Assembly: GCA_023375675.1 (NCBI GenBank)
Contig: JALQBC010000001.1
Location: 1,674,001-1,738,000 of the forward strand
Direction of reading: 5' to 3'
DNA: 64,000 nt
Source: Cytospora piceicola
Lineage: Eukaryota > Ascomycota > Sordariomycetes > Diaporthales > Cytosporaceae
Below are positions 31,763 through 46,059 of the stretch, in pieces. The first letter of the stretch is position 1; every line of letters begins with the position of its first letter. The position numbers and the translations under genes were made by a program. Below the pieces are notes generated by a model. The model did no database searches. It saw nothing but the letters and a program-made list of their open reading frames with translations, and was not told the origin of the DNA.

Positions 31763-34700
31763 AACAGGTTTTCTTTATTATTATTTATTACTTAATATTA
31801 ACGTAAACGTATTTAACTTTTATTACTTAATAACCTTTTATAAACGTTAAATATTACTTTTCGGCTTTAACGTCGGCGTTACCGGCTAATCTGTTAGTTA
31901 TCTGTTAAATAGTTTTTCTTTTAACCGAGGCTATAATATTTAAGTAACTATTTCTCCGGGTTCCGGTTATCTTATAGGCGGTTCTTTTTTTATTATTAAC
32001 TAAATATATAGCTTTTTTATTTTCTTTTATTTTATTTCGAATTTTTAAATTATTTTATCGGTATTTAAAATATCTCGTAGTATTTATACGTTAAAATAGC
32101 TAAAGTAATCGGTTTATTTTATAAAATATTCGATATATAGCTACTTATAACTATACTTCTGCTTATATTTAGCTATAATACGTTATAACTTATAATATTT
32201 AAAAGCTTTACTATACTTTTATACTTTATTATTATCTATTTTTATAAGCTTTATAGCTAATAAATCTCGTTTATATAGGTTAAACTATAACGGCTTATTT
32301 AAAAATAGATAAATTATAAATAATATTAAGTAAATGTTTATATATAAAGCTATTTTAAGTTTATATATTAGTCTACTTACTTTATATATAACTTAAAATA
32401 GTTTTATACGTTATTAAAAATACTTTCGGGCTAAATTCCTAGGTAGTATATAGCTATAATAGAGTTTGATAAAAACCTAGTTACTTAAAGTAAACTTATA
32501 TTAACGATACTTTTTATTATATTATAATTTTATAGCTATTTAAGCCTCGGCGATTATAAGTTATACTTTTTTTTAAAATATATTTCGGGCTAACGTTAGA
32601 ATACCTTCTTTTAGCTAGCTTATTCCGGTAGGATTAAATCTGTATAAAAGCTAGTTAATAAAGTATTTCGTAGTTTTATTATAAGCGTTATTTAAGTTAA
32701 ACTATAATATTAAAATAATATCGGTTTATTTGATTTTAAAATATATTATAGTAAATATCCGGATAGCTAATTCTACTGTTTTATTCTTACTTTTAAACTA
32801 GCTGTCGGTTTATAAGTATTAGGTAGTTAAATAAGCTAGCTTAATATTTAAACCGGACTATAAGCTTTATTAAAAGTTTAAAAAAAACTTAAAATCTTTA
32901 TTAAAAATAATATATTATAAAATACCTTAATTATATAAATATAATATATATAATAATATATATACTTAATCTACGGCTATATATACGGTATTACCGGGGA
33001 TAATAATAATCGTTTTATTATACTTATTTATAACCGAAAAAAAAACGTCGAAAAAAAATACCTTAAAAATTACCTATAAAGTATTAGCGGCTAAAACGTT
33101 AAGTAAAGCTATTATAAAATCTATAGTAATAGTATAAAACGGAATTAGTAGCGAAAGAATAAGCTATATTTTATTTAATAGCTGTTAATTTTTATTACGA
33201 TTTACTATATAAACTAGATAATTCTTAATATATTCGAAAACCTTTTAATAGTAATTCTTAATTATAAACCGGTCGGTAAAGTTATATTAAACTTTATCTT
33301 TACCGAAATAGTACTTAACGTTATAAGTTTTAACGATAAAATCTGTAACTACTTTTACCGGAATATAAAAACGTTATTTACTTAATAACTTTATAAAATA
33401 TAAAAGTCTATCTGTATTTAATTCGAACGATATATTTATTTTTATTTAATTACTTTATAGTTATTAAATAATATTAGTTTAACTAATGTATTTTTAGTAT
33501 TTTATAACGATATAATTTTTAAACGTTTAGTCGATAAAGATTTCGGATATACTATATAAAACAGTATTTTCTTATAATTTATCGAGTATACCTTTATTCT
33601 TTATAAGTAGCTAACTTATTAGTAGCTTAAAAATAGTATCTGTTAATACGTTAGTTACTTTCGGAATATAGTAAACGTTTAAATTATATTAGCTTAAGTA
33701 TTTTAACGTAAAAATAAGCTTTATATTTATCTTAGTTTTATTTACTATATCGAAAAACGTTTACTTAACGATACCGATAATAGTAACGTAGTTTATAAAA
33801 ATATATATAAGTTATTTATAGTTTAAACTAATAACTATACGAAGTTTATAAACTAGTTATATTAAATAAGTAACCTCGAGTTTAGTTAGTTAGTATTTAT
33901 ATTTAGTTATATTAATAGTTTTACTTAAATATTATAGTAAACAGATTTAAGTATAAGATATAAGTAACTTCCGGTTTTATTTAAAATTATCGCTTAATTA
34001 AAAGATAATATTTAAAAATCTAACTTCCTTTAAAGTATTTAACTAAATAAATAACGGTTTATCTAGGTTTTAATAAAATAAAACGTTTTTATTTATTAAG
34101 GCCGATTTAAAATCGTTAAAAAAGTATACCTTTTTATAAGTAAGCTCGAAAAAGGTTTGATAAGTATAGTTTTTCCGGACGTTACCTTTTAAAAGTTTTT
34201 TGTTTTTTTATCTTTTAATAAGTATTTAAGTCTTTTATCTTTATAATAGATCGATACGCTTAGTATATTATAATACAAGATAGTAAAAATAACTTATAAA
34301 GTTAATAACCTTTTCGAATTACTATAGCGTAGTAGGGAATTATAACTAAGTAATAGTTTTTACCTGGTTTAAGGTATTATATATATTTAGTCTGTTAACT
34401 TTAAATCCGAGTAATTTTATTAAAAGATATTCGATAAAAGATTTTTTAGCTAATAGGGATATATAATATTCTATAAATAATATAAATAGCTACTTTAAAT
34501 ACTTTATATACTTTTCGGTAGTATTAAAGAAAATAATAATATTATCGATAAATATAGTAATAAAGTATTTAAACAGTTAAAGTATATAGTTTATATACCG
34601 TTAAATATATACCGGTAAGTTATAGAATCTTATAAATATAACTTTTAGCTGTTTTTAACTATAGTAACTAATTAAAGTAAACTATTTATAATACGATAAG

Positions 34701-37700
34701 TATATTTAAAACTAATAAAAAAATAAACTTATATCGATAATAGTAAGAAAAAACTTCTTATAAATATTCTTAAAAACGTTTAACTAAAAAGGTAGCGGAT
34801 ATATATTAAGAATAGTTACTTTATTAAAGGTATAAAGGTTTATAACTATACGTTTTTTATATTTACTTTTTACTATCTTTTATACTATAAAGACAGGTAA
34901 GCTAAATAAAGTAAACTAAGTAACTTACTCGATACGATTTTATTTATAAAAACTATTTATTATACCGTTAATAATTTTTTAGTCTTTTTTATTAAAATAG
35001 TATAGTCGTTACGATATCTTTTAATTTTATTAGCTTTCGACTAAAGAAACTTATATTTATTTACCTTTAAGTATTCGAATATTTAAAGTATTTTTAAATA
35101 CGTATATAAACTCGTATACGAAATAGTTTACTTCTGATATAAACTTAGATAAATACCGGTATATATATACGTTATTTAATAGCTTTATTTCGGGTAGGTT
35201 TTTAATATAAGTAATACTAAGTTTTTTATTTAAGTAAAGATATTTATATATTTTTACGTCTATCTTTTTTAAAGGTAGCTTATTCGGGATAAATTCTTTA
35301 ATATTAATAGGTTATTCGATACTATTTAAAGCGTTTAATATACTAATAAGATTAAACTTAAAAGATAAGTTAATAATTATATTTTATATAAATAGTTCGG
35401 AATAATAAAAAGGTAATTAATTATAATCTAATAAGATTTAAATAGTATTTTCTTATTTTATATATTTTATATATTCTTTAAAGATAGGTTCGAGTATATT
35501 TAAATAAGTATTTTTATTAATTTCTAAAAAAAAAGACGATTAATTTATAGTTATTATATTATAAAAGTCTTAGCTAATTAAGGTATTTATCTAACTTTTT
35601 TACTTTAGCTTAAATAAAAAGGATTTAGTTTTCTTATAGGTAGTTTAATAATAGATATAATACGGCTTAATCGTAATAGAATTATAACGGTAGAAGCGGC
35701 TTTTACTTTATAAGTATATAAGGCGGTTTTAGTAAAAACTAATACTTTTATTTGTATACTGTTAAAGTAACTAAACGATACGTTAGTTACCGAGTTAAAG
35801 ATATTTACCTAATATAGTATTATAAATTCTTATCTTATTAATAGTTCTATATTTAAACGTTTAAGTATTTACGTTTTTATCTTTACCGATAAGATAGTAA
35901 ACGAACTATTTAAGCTAGTTTAATAAAAGATATTAAACTCGGTTTAATTAAAAGTACTTATTTTACTTATCTTTTAAAGATTAGCTCGGGCTTTTTAGTT
36001 TATTTTAATATTAAATATTAAGTTTAATATTACTTAAAAGATTATATATTTAAAAGCCTTAGTATTATAGTAAGTATTAAAAGTATAACCGGTTAAAGAA
36101 CCGTACGCCTCGGTATAAGCGTATATATAGCTATAATCTTTATATAATAATATTTAAAGCGGTATATTAAAGTTTAAAACGAGATTTTTTTATCTTATTA
36201 TATTATAGTACGTCTTAACGTTACTATAATAACGATAATACTTAAAGAAACGTAGTTTAAATAAAGAAATATAACTATAATCGATATAATAGAGATCGTT
36301 TAGCTAAAACGGATATCTTTCGTAGTAAATACCGTTGTTTAATAGTTTTAAAGTAAATAGTTCTATATTAAAGTTATATATATCGATGTTTTTAACTATT
36401 ATATATCTGTTATTCGAAAGTTTTTTTTTATCGGTAAGTTAGTTATCTTTTAAGCTTATCTGTTTATTAATATCGTCCGGTAGTTTATTTATTATAATAA
36501 GCGTTATTTCTTTATTAACCGGATAAAAGCTGTTTTATATTAGCTTTTTTTTATAGGCGGTATTATATTAAAAGGTACTGTTATTTACGTTAAAGAGTTA
36601 AACGTCTTTTACTATTATATTATCTTTATTATTTTAATAAGCGAAACGTCGGAAGATTTTAAGCTAATTATAACGCTTTTATAGGTAACGTTATTTAAAA
36701 GGACTTTAGTTTATAGTATTAGTTAATAGCTATAACGTTAACTTAAGTAGTAGTAGGTTATAAGTAGCTTATTATTAGTTTTAAACAGCTTTTCGTATTT
36801 CGATTAGCTATTTTTACTACTTAGGTAATAACTTTTAATAATCGCTTAAACTAAGCTATAAAGGCTGTTTTAATACTTAAGCTTAAGGTAAGGCTTATTT
36901 AAACCGTTAAAAGTTAAAACAGTTAAATAATAAAACCGGTTATTAAAAGCCGGCCTTTTATAGCCGGGAACGAATAAACTAAGCTTAATATCGTAATAGC
37001 TTAAGTTAACGTTTATTTATAATAGGCTGTTATAGTTTTATATAAATAAACGTAGCTTTTTTTTTAAGTATATATTAAGTCTTTTACTTAGCTTTAAGCT
37101 TATATTTAAAGTCTTGAAAGTTAACGTTATATTCGGGGTAATTAAAATAATAGGCGACTATCTGTTTATTAATTCGGTTTTATATATTTCGAATAATAAA
37201 ACTATTTAACTATTTAGCTAAAACGGTAAAATAATAAATATATTAAGTAAAGTTTAAAATATTTCTATTATTTTAGGTATTATATTATATATATCGAAAG
37301 CTATTTAAAATTCCGTCGGCTATATTATAAAGTATATTAAAGTCTATAATAAAATACTCTTTTTACTTTATCTATATATTAAAGTAAATAATTAAGTTAA
37401 ATCTTTTTTCGTTTAATAAAGTATTTTAAAACTATAAATAAGTAAATCCGGTAAAGTAAGTAAAGAAATTTTAATATAAAGTCTATCGTTAAGTTTTAAT
37501 ATTAGCGATATATATACGATAATGTTAAATAAACGTTAACAGGTTTTTTTATACTATTACCTTATTATTTATATAGAATACTTTTATAAGCTTTTCGGTA
37601 TTATTTTAGCTAATATATAGTTTAAATCTTCCGAAAGTATTTTCTTTAAACTTTTAAGTAAATAATAGGTTTATAAGTAGTTAAAGAACGTTAATTAATA

Positions 37701-38383
37701 GTTTACGTTTATAATTATATATATCTCGGTCTTTATTTCGGTTAAAACGATAACTAAACAGGCTTTTACTTTAATTACGATTATAAATAAAGTTGTTATT
37801 ATTTAAGCTATTATTTAAGTTGTTATTAAAGTTTTTACCGCTACCGGTTATATAGTATATATAGTCTTTAGCAGGTTATATATTACTTTTTCGGGTAATA
37901 TAACTATATTAATAAAAATTCTTAAAGTAAGCCGTTAGTTTATAAGTAATATAGTAAAAATTAAAAAGATTATTTAATAATATATAAAATAACAGTATTT
38001 ATAAACTTATTTTTTACTTATATAGTTGAAATACTTTAGTATTTTTTAATATAGAGATTATAACGTTAATACGACGTTTTTCTTTAAAACTACCCGGTAA
38101 GTTTACTTATATTAAAGTAATTTCCGGTCGGTTAAGTATATTAGTTTAAACGGCTTATAAAACTAAATCCTTTTTTTATAATAATATTATAGAAATAATT
38201 AAAAATAATATAATATATAAGTAAATAGTTTCGGTTATTAATTTAAATAAAGGTAAAACCTTTAAATTACTACGTTATATACTTTCTATTGTTTTTAATT
38301 ATCGTTTAAGGTTTTAAGTAGTCCTTTTATTTTCTCTATCCGTTTCGACTATTGTTTTTCGGCTTTTTAATTTTTTAAGTTCT
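31763..38383 (-). pseudogene. gag-pol of chromovirus copy 1, RIP-degraded
   Basis: This is the minus-strand counterpart of the copy 2 gag-pol. The polymerase YxDD region is readable near 34,540 (complement of gataaatatagtaataaag), where RIP has turned the second Asp to Asn. Boundaries are approximate, mirrored from copy 2. Confidence 0.8.
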
Positions 38384-39302
38384 TTTACTATATAAACTAC
38401 CGGTTCGACTAAAATATAAATAAAAGGTTAATATTTTAATAAGAACAGAGTTTTTAAAGCGTTATAGATAATTACCTTTCGTTTATATTTTATTTAGCTT
38501 AAACCGAATATTACCTCGAAAAGTAGCTTTTATCTTTTATAAAATAAGCCTTCGAACTTAAGTTTTTATAAAGACTAATAAATCGGTTTATATTTTTTAA
38601 GGTTATAAGTATAGCTTAACCGTTATAGGTTATAAAAGTACCGGAATTTATAATAAAACTTAATATTTTTACTAAACTAACTATATATAATAATAAAGAA
38701 ATAAACGTTATTAGGCTTTTATAGTTAACGACTAAAGTAATATACCTTATAGATATATTCTATAAAGCGTTTTCGAGTATAGCGAAATTAGTTGTTTTTA
38801 TCTTAATTATTATAGTAATACTTAAAGTAAAAGGTATAAAGCTACTATTAGTTAATATAGCTAATCGAGTACTTTAAAAAGGTAAAATCGTAGTTTATAA
38901 CGTAAAGTCGGTATCGAGTAAAGTATTCGGTAATAGCTACTTTAATATAACGTAAGAGTTAAATATCTTTAATAACCGTATAATTTCGAGGTACTATTAA
39001 AAATATATCCGAGAAACGTATATTAAGTACGTTGTTTAAACCTAATATAACTATAATATAGAATTCTTATAGTAAATAACCGGTAAGTTATAGTAAACAG
39101 GTAATAATACCGGCTAAGTAAATAAGATAACGTTTTTATGTTTTTCGATCTTTTAAAATCCGGAGATTAAAGCTAATTACTTATTAGTTATTATAATAAT
39201 AATAACTCGATAACTATTATAGTATAGTTCGATAAACTTAATTCGTAGTATTAAAAAGCTAAGCGATATATAACGGAACGTATTTAAGTTATAGCTACTA
39301 TT

Positions 39303-39540
39303 TAATAATAACGGTATAGTATAATAGTATATAATAAAAATAAATTCTCTTTCTCTTTTTCTATATAATCGAGTATTTTTATAAACTATATATAGACTTA
39401 TAAACCTATTATAAACTTATCTTAAGTTTACTATATAATTACTATACGTTTAACTATCCGAATTACCGGTAAATATACGGTAAATTTATAGGTATATTTA
39501 TAGGTAGGTTTGCTATAAACCTACTAGTAGGTATGTAATA
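39303..39540 (-). repeat. LTR of chromovirus copy 1 (its 5' LTR)
   Basis: This is the 238-bp partner of 28,941-29,178. It ends GTATGTAATA directly before the ATAAA duplication. Confidence 0.9.
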
Positions 39541-39545
39541 ATAAA
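39541..39545. repeat. Right target-site duplication ATAAA of chromovirus copy 1
   Basis: This is the second copy of the ATAAA found at 28,936-28,940. Confidence 0.85.
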
Positions 39546-42500
39546 GAAACTAAATATTATTAAAAATATTTAAAACTTTATAACTAATAAAAAAGATAAT
39601 AAAACAGAAAATAAAACTAAAAGTATAACGTTTAAAAGCGATAATATAATAACCGATAAAATAACTTAATAAAAGAAAGTAACCTTATCTCTTTATTTTA
39701 CCTTTACTTTCTTTAACTTAATAAAGAGATTAATATAATTTTAGTATATAATATACTTTCGGACGATTTATTAATACTTTAGTATAAACTGCTATTTACT
39801 TTAATTAGCCTTTTACTTACTACGTTTTAATAATATTAAATCGTCGATATAAATATAACAAGCTTTATAATAGTTAATAAAGCTATTTTCAATAAAAACC
39901 TTAATAATTATATTAAAAAACTAATACTAAGTATAAAAAGCTTAATTATAATACTATTAAGTATTAAATAAGCTCGAATTAAGCTTTAAAATAAACACTT
40001 TATTATAATCGATAACTACTTTTATAACTTAGCTAAAGGAGTTAACCTTATTTTTACTATAGCTTTTTAAAAGAAAAAAGTTTACTTTTTTTTCGACTTA
40101 ACCGGCTATACTACCTTTAAAAAAAACTAAATCTACTTTATAGTTAGCTTCTGCTAAAATTTATTATAGCTTTAATATAACTAAGTTTTAATAAATTACT
40201 TTCGTATATTTTTAAATTAAACTATTCGACTTTATTTAATATAAATAACTCGGTTATTTTAGATAAAATATAATTAACTAACTTAAAAAGATATTTATTA
40301 AAATACGATTAATCCCTTTAAATATAATACTTTATAAAACCTATACTAAAACTTAACTAAAAGGTATACTATATAAAAAAACACTTATTAAAAGCAGCTA
40401 CTTACTCGAAGTCCTTTATATAAATATTTATAGCTTATTTCGTATAATAGAATAAAGTAATTTTTATTATTAGTTTACTATTATCGACAGATATATAGAG
40501 TTTATATAAGCTATCTTACTTTAAAATCGATAAACCGAAACTGTTATTTACGAATTATATAAGTTCTTTCTTTATTATAAACGCTTATAACGCCGTTATT
40601 ACTATATTTATTTCGATAAAGTAAAAGAATTTATTAGTTTAGTCTTTAAGGTATATTATATAAATAAAGGTATTAGCCTTTACTTTATAAATATAAACTA
40701 GTATTAATTAAACGGTATTATAAAACGTATAAACCGCTTTTTTTAAAAATATCTTTTTAATATTTTCGAAAGCGTTAGATTACCTACCGAATACTAACTA
40801 TAAATACTTACTTACGTTATTATTTATATCTTTAACTTATAAATTAATAAACGCTTCGGTATTATATAGTATTAAGTATAGTATAATAAAATACTTAATC
40901 TTAATTACTTTTATATTATCGGTATACTTATAATTTACTTACTTTTTCCGGTATACTATATTAGGAAACTTTAACGATTAACCGCGAAAATATAACTCTT
41001 TAGCTATAAAAAATCTTATAAATATATCTTACTTATTAATAATAAATAACTTATCGAATTAAATAACGTCGTTTTCGATAAAAGTAGTTATCTTTAAACT
41101 ATTAAACGCTAATTTTAAAACGTATAATATATTACCGATATAGCTATTAAACGTTTATAACCTTACCTTAATTTAAGTAATATAAAGGTAAAAGGAAAAG
41201 AAAACGTTATTTTTAAAATATTTTTACCTTATATATTATTATTATTAAAATTCCTATTATTATATAATTAAGCTAATTTATTTATTTACCGGTAGGTAAA
41301 ACTATACTGTTAAGCTAAAATATATAACCTAGCTAAATTACGTAATTGAAACTAAACTTTAGCTTTACTTTTAAAATAACTAACTAAAACTATAATAACG
41401 CTTACTATAAATACTATTACCGCTATTATATAATATAAACTAAATCCTTAGATTATTAATAATAAAGATAAGTATTACGGTATTAAACTTTACCTATATA
41501 ATAAATACTACTTATTAAAAGTACGATATCCCGACATCTTATTAATTTTAATAAATAAGTTAAATAAAACTAATTAAAATTAAATCGTATTATTTATAAT
41601 AATACTATTTAACGTCGAAAATAATAAAGTAAACTTTTAAACGCTTTAAAAAGTATAAAATAGTAAGTATCGGTATTAATAGGTATAAGCTATAAAAGAA
41701 GAATATACTTTATTAATTAAAAACTAAACTTAAACTTTCGTACTTAAAGTATTAAAACAGAAAGTTTTAAAAAGAAAATAAGTTTATAAGCTTAAATAAA
41801 AACTTAACGGAAAAGCCTTTAAGTATAAAGCCCGCTAAGTTATAAAAAGATATTTTTAAAAAAAGGGAATCGACTATAACGAAACCTTTACGTTAATAGT
41901 TAAGCTAATAAGCTATAAAACGTTATTCGCTATTATTGTAACTTTAGATTTCGAACTTTATTAAATAAACGTTAAAACTATCTTTTTATATAGCTTTATA
42001 AACGAAAATATCTATATAAAGTAACTACTAAGGCTATTATAAAGATAAAACAACTATATTTATAAATTTTATAAGGCTTTATATAGCTTAAAATAGTTAT
42101 TATAAGTTTAGTATAAAACTTTAACTTAATACTTAAAGGAAATCGGCTTTAAAACCCTTTTTACCGATTTAAACGTTTTTATTTATAATTATACTTATAT
42201 TACCGTATACGTAAACGACCTCTTTATTACTAAGCCTTTAATTAAAGAAATTAACTTAATAAAGTAAGCCTTTAGCTCGAAATTCTAAATATTTAACCTT
42301 AAAGAATATAAATACTACCTTAAAATAACTATTAATAAAGATCGTAATAAGCGTATACTACACCTTAACTAAAAGGTTTATATATAAAAGATCTTAAAAG
42401 ATTTAAACTTCGAAGATCTTAATCTAATAACGATATTAATAGATATAAAGCTACTAAAACCTGCCTTAAAAAGATATATATTAAATAAAGATTTTATATA

Positions 42501-43122
42501 TATATACGTTAAAGCTATTAGATTACTTATATATATAATACTAAATATTAAACTAAATATAGTTTTCCTTATCTTTTTCTTTAGCTATTACTTTTTAAAG
42601 CCGATAGAATAATATATAAACGTAGTATAGTATATATTTCGATACTTTAAAGGAATAATAGAAATAAAACTAGTTTTTTATAATAACCTAAAACCGTTAG
42701 TCGGCTTCTCCGACGTTAACTATAAAGACGATCTTTAAACTAGAAAATCTACTTTAAAATACGTATTTAATATAAGAAGTACTTTTATTAGCTAGTTATT
42801 TAAACGATAAACAGTTATAACTTTATTAATATATAAAGTAAAGCTTATAACTTAAACTTAAGCCGTTAAAAAAGTTATTTAGCTTTATTGTTTTTTTACC
42901 GAACTTAAAGCTTAATAAAGAGAAATCGCTACTATAGTAATTTATAGAAATAACTAAAACGTTATTATAATAGCTAAAGACAGCTTTTATTATATTAAAG
43001 TAAAGTATATTTCCTTTTAAAAGTTCTATATCTATAAAGTATAATAAAACAGCTATATCGAAATAAGATATATATTAATAAAAGAATAATTAATAAACAG
43101 GCTTATAAAGCCTTTTATTAAA
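39546..43122 (+). pseudogene. Copia gag end to RNase H, RIP-degraded
   Basis: Here the copia element resumes between the two nested elements. Degenerate translation shows the second half of a CCHC knuckle at 39,546-39,575. Copia RT follows from about 41,820: an YKARxVxKGY-like start, IDYNETF, then VKTIFLY, KALYSLK and the catalytic segment YVNDLFIT near 42,215 (copia YVDDLLIT with one RIP change). RNase H features (GFSDVNYKDD near 42,705; RKST) run to 43,122. The frame then continues beyond the second nested element at 53,729. Most stops are TAA/TAG at positions where Gln or Trp is expected. Confidence 0.85.
43118..43122. repeat. Left target-site duplication TTAAA of chromovirus copy 2
   Basis: TTAAA directly precedes TGTTGTACAC and recurs at 53,724-53,728. 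Removing one copy restores a continuous copia RNase H tail reading (PFIKPIFETF). Confidence 0.85.
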
Positions 43123-43360
43123 TGTTGTACACTTACTGGTAGGTTTATAGCGAACCTACCCGTGAATACACCTATAAATTTACTATATATTTACCGGTAA
43201 TTCGGACGGTTAAACGTATAGTAATTATATAGTAAACTTAAGGTAAGTTTATAGTAGGTTTATAAGTCTGTATATAGTTTATAAGAGTACTCGGTTATAT
43301 AAAAAGAGAAAAAGAGAATTTATCTTTATTATATACTATTATACTATACCGTTACTATTA
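43123..43360 (+). repeat. 5' LTR of chromovirus copy 2
   Basis: This 238-bp LTR begins TGTTGTACAC and ends CTATTA. It aligns without gaps to 53,486-53,723. It keeps a few G/C bases lost in the other copies. Confidence 0.92.
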
Positions 43361-44279
43361 AATAATAGTTATAACTTAAATACGTTTTATTATATATCGC
43401 TTAGCCCTTTAATACTACGAATTAGGTTTATCGGACTATACTATAATAGTTATCGAGTTATTATTACTATAGTAGTTAGTAGGTAATTAACTTTAATCTC
43501 CGGATTTTAAAAGATCGAAAAACGTAAAAGCGTTGTTATATTTATTTAGCCGGTATTATTACCTGTTTATTATAACTTACCGGTTATTTATTATAAGAAT
43601 TCTGTATTATAACTATATCGGGTTTAAATAATGTACTCGATATATACTTTTCGGATATATTTTTAGTAGTACTTTAAAACTATACGGTTATTAAAAATAT
43701 TTAGCTTTTACGTTATATTAAGATAGCTATTACTGAATACCTTACCTAATACCGACTTTATATTATAAACTATAATTTTACCTTTTTAAAATACTCGATT
43801 AGTTATATTAACTAGTAGTAGCTTTATACCTTTTACTTTAAGTATTATTATAATAATTAAAATAAAAATAACTAACTTCGTTATATTTAAAAGCGCTTTA
43901 TAGAATATATTTATAAAGTATACTACTTTAGTCGTTAGTTATAAAAGCTTAATAACGTTTATTTTTTTATCGTTATATATAGTTAGTTTAGTAAGAATAT
44001 TAAGTTTTATTATAAATTCCGGTACTTTTATAACCTATAACGGTTAAGTTATACTTATAACCTCGAAGAACGTAAACCGATTTATTAGTTTTTATAGAAA
44101 CTTAAGTTCGAAGACCTATTTTATAAAAAATAAAGACTATTTTTCGAAGTAATACTCGGTTTAAGCTAAATAAAACGTAAATAAAAGGTAATTATTTATA
44201 ATATTTTAAAAACTCTGTTTTTATTAAAATATTAACTTTTTACTTATACTTTAATCGAACCGGTAGTTTATATAGTAAG

Positions 44280-46050
44280 AAAACCTGAAGAGTTAAAAAG
44301 CCGAAAAATAATAGTCGAAACAGATAGAGAAAACGAAAAAACTACTTAAAACCTTAAACGATAATTAAAAACGATAAAAAGTATATAGTATAGTAATTTA
44401 AAGGTTTTATTTTTATTTAAATTAATAACTAAAACTATCTGCTTATATATTATATCGTTTTTAATTATTTTTATAATACTACTATAAAAAAAGGATTTAG
44501 TTTTATAAACTGTTTAAACTAATATACTTAACCGACCGGAAATTACCTTATTATAGGTAAACTTATTAAGTAGTTTTAAAGAAGAACGTTATATTAACGT
44601 TATAATCTTTATATTAAGAAATACCGAGGCGTTCTGACTATATAAATAAAGAATAGGTTTATAAGTACTATCGTTTTATATACTATTAAGTAATCTTTTT
44701 AATTTTTACTATACTACCTATAAACTAATAGCTTACTTTAAGAATTCTTATTAATATAGTTGCGTTACCCGAAAAGGTAATATATAACTTATTAAAAACT
44801 ATATATATTATATAACCGGTAGTAGTAGAAACCCTGGTAACGACTTTAATAATAGCTTAAATAATAACGACTTCGTTTATAATCGCGATTAAGGCGGAAG
44901 CCTGTTTAGTTATTATTTTAACAGAAACGAAAGCCGAGATATATATAATTATAAGCGTAAACTATCGATTAGCGTTTTTTAACTACTTATAGACCTATTA
45001 TTTACCTAAGAGTTTAAAGAAAATACTTTTAGAAGATTTAAATTATATATTAACTAAAATAATACCGAAAAGCTTATAGAAATGTTTTATATAAATAATA
45101 AGGTAATAGTATAAAAAAACCTATTAACGTTTATTTAACGTTATTATATATATATCGCTAATATCGAGACTTAACGATAGACTTTATATTAAAATCTCTT
45201 TACTTACTTTACCGGATCTGCTTATTTATAGTTTTAAAATATTTTATTAGATAAAGAAAGATTTAACTTAACTATTTACCTCGATATATAAATAAAGTAA
45301 AAGGAGTATTTTATTATAGACTTTAATATATTTTATAATATAGCCGACGGAATTTTAAATAGCCTTTAATATATACGACGTAATACCTAAAATAATAAGA
45401 ATATTTTAAATTTTACTTAATATATTCGTTACTTTACCGTTTTAGCCGAGTAGTTAAATAGTTTTATTATTCGAAATATATAAAACCGAATCGATAAATA
45501 AATAGTTACCTGTTATTTTAATCGCCTCGAGTATAACGTTAACTTCCGGGATTTCGAGTATAAGCTTAAAGCTAAGTAAAAGACTTAATATATATTCGAA
45601 AAAAAGGCTACGTTTGTTTATATAAGGCTACGATAGCCTGTTATAGACAGACGTTGACTTAAGCTATCGCGATATTAAGCTTAGCTTATCCGTTTTTAGC
45701 TATAAAAGGCCGGCTTTTAATAACCGGTTTTATCGTTTAACCGTTTTAACTTTTAGCGGTTTAAATAAGCCTTACTTTAAGCTTAAATACTAAGATAGCC
45801 TTTATAGCTTAGTTTAAGCGATTATTAAAAGTTATTACCCGAGTAGTAAAAATAGCTAATCGAGATATAAAAGGCCGTTTAAAACTAATAGTAGGCTATT
45901 TATAACCTGCTATTACTTAAGCTAGCGTTATAGCTATTAATTAATATTATAAACTAAAGTTTTTTTAAATAACGTTACTTATAAAAGCGTTGTAATTAGC
46001 TTAAAATTTTTTAACGTTTCGTTTATTAAAATAGTAAAAGTAACGTAATA
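44280..46050 (+). pseudogene. gag of chromovirus copy 2, RIP-degraded
   Basis: This is a degenerate frame with a Lys/Glu-rich N-terminal part (SKQIEKTKKLLKTL). A capsid-like segment around 45.1-45.3 kb follows (LDKERFNLTIYLD preceded by an aromatic-rich stretch). Position between the 5' LTR and pol supports gag. Boundaries are approximate and stop codons are frequent. Confidence 0.6.
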
Positions 46051-46059
46051 GTAAAAGAC

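Larger units (their letters stand above)
28941..39540 (-). mobile_element. Chromovirus (Ty3/gypsy) copy 1, minus strand, 10.6 kb, RIP-degraded
   Basis: Two 238-bp LTRs (28,941-29,178 and 39,303-39,540) bound an internal region that is the inverse complement of the plus-strand copy at 43,123-53,723. Full length is 10,600 bp against 10,601 bp for copy 2. Coding direction is right to left: gag about 38.4-36.6 kb, RT core about 34.9-34.5 kb, integrase and chromodomain down to about 31.8 kb, then the extra ORF to about 29.6 kb. It inserted into the copia gag zinc knuckle. It is inactive because of pervasive RIP. Confidence 0.92.
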
